This document shows positions 62,856 to 64,000 of a DNA stretch of 64,000 nt, piece after piece. The notes under the pieces are model-generated. The model was not told the DNA's origin and did no database searches. It was given only the letters and a program-made list of their open reading frames with translations. The DNA lies in assembly GCA_036560485.1 (NCBI GenBank), contig DATBRC010000020.1, positions 1-64,000 on the forward strand, given 5' to 3'. Each line of letters opens with the position of its first letter. The first letter of the stretch is position 1. The position numbers were made by a program, and so were the translations under genes. This DNA is from DATBRC01 sp036560485 (GTDB lineage: Bacteria > Pseudomonadota > Gammaproteobacteria > Burkholderiales > Burkholderiaceae_D).

Positions 62856-63557
62856 ATGCGCTTCCCCTATTTGCGGCAAAAAGAAATAGAACGACTACAA
62901 ACGCAGCTCACACAAACTAGCTTCCCGCGCTTGCAAATGTTGCTTATCGTTGCGATAACCGGCGGTGCCGGATTTGTTTCGTCATATTTCATGTTGCATC
63001 GCGGCCTACATTCAATGGCGATCCGTTATCCGATTGCATTGAGCATTGCTTATGTCGTGTTCTTGTTTTTGCTATGGTTATGGTTACGAACCAGCACGGA
63101 TAACTACGGCGGCGACTTCAGCGGCATTTCCAATTTTCCCACTCCATCGATTTCAGACAGTGGCACTGCAGTCGATGGAATTGGATCCAACGGCAGCGGT
63201 GGGCATGTGGCTGATGCAACTTTACGTGCAATTTTCCAACTTGAAGAATTCGCCCTTCCTGTCATTGTCTTTATCGTCATTAGTGCCATGCTCGTTATAT
63301 CGGCATGGGCAGTTTATATTGCGCCATCCTTGTTCGCGGAGCTTTTGATTGACGGCGTTTTATCTGCCAGCCTCTATCGCAAAATGCGCGGCCTTGAAAC
63401 GCATCATTGGCTCGGCACGGCAATCAGGCGAACAATTTGGCCACTGGTGCTAACAACGTTCGTTCTTGCATTTTCCGGATGGGTGATGCAAATTTATGCG
63501 CCTAAAGCGCAAACTTTAGGCGACGTAATGCACTATATGAAAACCAAACGTAAATAA
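62856..63557 (+). CDS. Conserved membrane protein of unknown function
   Basis: 233 aa from the ATG at 62856 (an upstream start at 62790 would run through a palindrome). It has four hydrophobic segments, two near residues 28-70 and two near 145-225, with a Gly/Ser-rich soluble loop of about 50 aa between the pairs. It ends just before a bidirectional terminator. No family recognised. Confidence 0.7.
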   Translation: MRFPYLRQKEIERLQTQLTQTSFPRLQMLLIVAITGGAGFVSSYFMLHRGLHSMAIRYPIALSIAYVVFLFLLWLWLRTSTDNYGGDFSGISNFPTPSISDSGTAVDGIGSNGSGGHVADATLRAIFQLEEFALPVIVFIVISAMLVISAWAVYIAPSLFAELLIDGVLSASLYRKMRGLETHHWLGTAIRRTIWPLVLTTFVLAFSGWVMQIYAPKAQTLGDVMHYMKTKRK

Positions 63558-63590
63558 AAAAGCCTGCATGTAGCAGGCTTTTTTATTTAC
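63550..63590. terminator. Bidirectional terminator between convergent genes
   Basis: Perfect 18-bp arms (GTAAATAAAAAAGCCTGC and its complement) with a 5-nt loop give U-runs on both strands. It ends the membrane-protein gene and the pit gene. Confidence 0.93.
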
Positions 63591-63603
63591 GAAATATTTG
63601 CAT

Positions 63604-64000
63604 TTACAAAATTTGCGTTCCGACCCACCACGCGATCGCGGCGACAAATGCCGATGCTGGAATCGTGAATATCCACGCCCAGATAATATTACCCGCAACA
63701 CCCCAGCGTACCGCAGACATTTTATGTGATGCGCCGACACCGACAATCGCGCCGGTAATCGTATGCGTGGTTGATACCGGAATACCTAATGCAGTCGCCA
63801 TGAACAAGGTAATCGCTCCACCGGTCTCTGCACAAAAGCCGCCGACCGGTTTTAATTTTGTGATCTTCTGGCCCATCGTTTTGACGATACGCCAACCGCC
63901 GAACAATGTACCCAGGCTGATCGCGCTATAGCAACTGACGATCACCCAGACCGGCGGCAATTTGTCGTGTGCTCCTGAGTAACCGGCTGAGATCAATAGC
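63604..64000 (-). CDS. Pit-type low-affinity inorganic phosphate transporter (partial, C-terminal end)
   Basis: C-terminal 131 residues of a minus-strand gene running off the right edge. Motifs S-A-G-Y-S-G-A-H-D-K, G-W-R-I-V-K-T-M-G and G-I-P-V-S-T-T-H-T-I match Pit permeases, which take up phosphate (or metal-phosphate) with protons. The N-terminus and any PhoU-like partner gene are not in view. Confidence 0.93.
   Translation of the reverse strand, partial: LLISAGYSGAHDKLPPVWVIVSCYSAISLGTLFGGWRIVKTMGQKITKLKPVGGFCAETGGAITLFMATALGIPVSTTHTITGAIVGVGASHKMSAVRWGVAGNIIWAWIFTIPASAFVAAIAWWVGTQIL

Overview
The window looks like a chromosomal segment of a betaproteobacterium of the Burkholderiales, most like the Oxalobacteraceae (Herminiimonas/Janthinobacterium type). 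This is inferred from protein character, the gene order alaA-hom-thrC-moeA-moaD-moaE-clpB, intermediate GC content and the Gram-negative envelope functions encoded. No rRNA, tRNA, CRISPR array or classical IS transposase was seen.

Region 1 (1-17740) is a phosphate-starvation island. It holds pstSCAB-phoU-phoB-phoR on the minus strand, ppk1-sixA on the plus strand, a second pstS, ppx, and two convergent operons that look like a membrane-lipid remodelling module. One operon has an MGDG-synthase-like glycosyltransferase plus a 4-TM protein of unknown function. The other has an OlsB-like ornithine N-acyltransferase plus a PlcP-like metallophosphoesterase. Five strong PhoB boxes, each with a -10-like hexamer exactly 10 nt downstream, precede pstS, ppk, pstS2, the glycosyltransferase and olsB. 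The implied logic is to sense phosphate limitation (PhoR/PhoB/PhoU), import phosphate (Pst, extra PstS), handle polyphosphate (Ppk/Ppx), and strip phosphate from phospholipids while replacing them with phosphorus-free glycolipid and ornithine lipid.

Region 2 (18003-21303) has a PAS-GAF-PAS-GGDEF-EAL cyclic-di-GMP protein and a small secreted protein. Region 3 (21354-36500) is a 17-gene, one-direction, tightly overlapping aryl-polyene (APE/xanthomonadin-type) pigment cluster. It has two active ketosynthases, a Cys-less chain-length-factor-like protein, ketoreductase, dehydratase, two ACPs, an AMP-ligase/dehydratase fusion, thioesterase, acyltransferases, a glycosyltransferase, a LolA-like protein, an MMPL exporter, a lipoprotein, and an aromatic amino acid ammonia-lyase with tyrosine-type selectivity residues.

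Region 4 (37024-47382) is housekeeping and accessory: a methyltransferase, RraA-like protein, MFS transporter, a small DUF2946/beta-barrel/TlpA group, clpB with a clear sigma-32 promoter, crcB, and moaE-moaD-moeA. Region 5 (47481-53975) holds thrC, hom and alaA. The synteny is interrupted by a GIY-YIG gene framed by terminal inverted repeats (a possible small mobile element with deletion derivatives nearby) and by two AT-rich genes of unknown function. Several families of intergenic palindromes lie here.

Region 6 (53977-60175) is an arn operon (arnT, arnF, arnB, arnC, arnA formyltransferase half, arnD) for adding 4-amino-4-deoxy-L-arabinose to lipid A. It lacks the UDP-glucuronate decarboxylase half of ArnA. 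Region 7 (60269-64000) has a Bcp peroxiredoxin, a PIN-PhoH ATPase, an unknown membrane protein and the C-terminal end of a Pit-type phosphate transporter that runs off the window.
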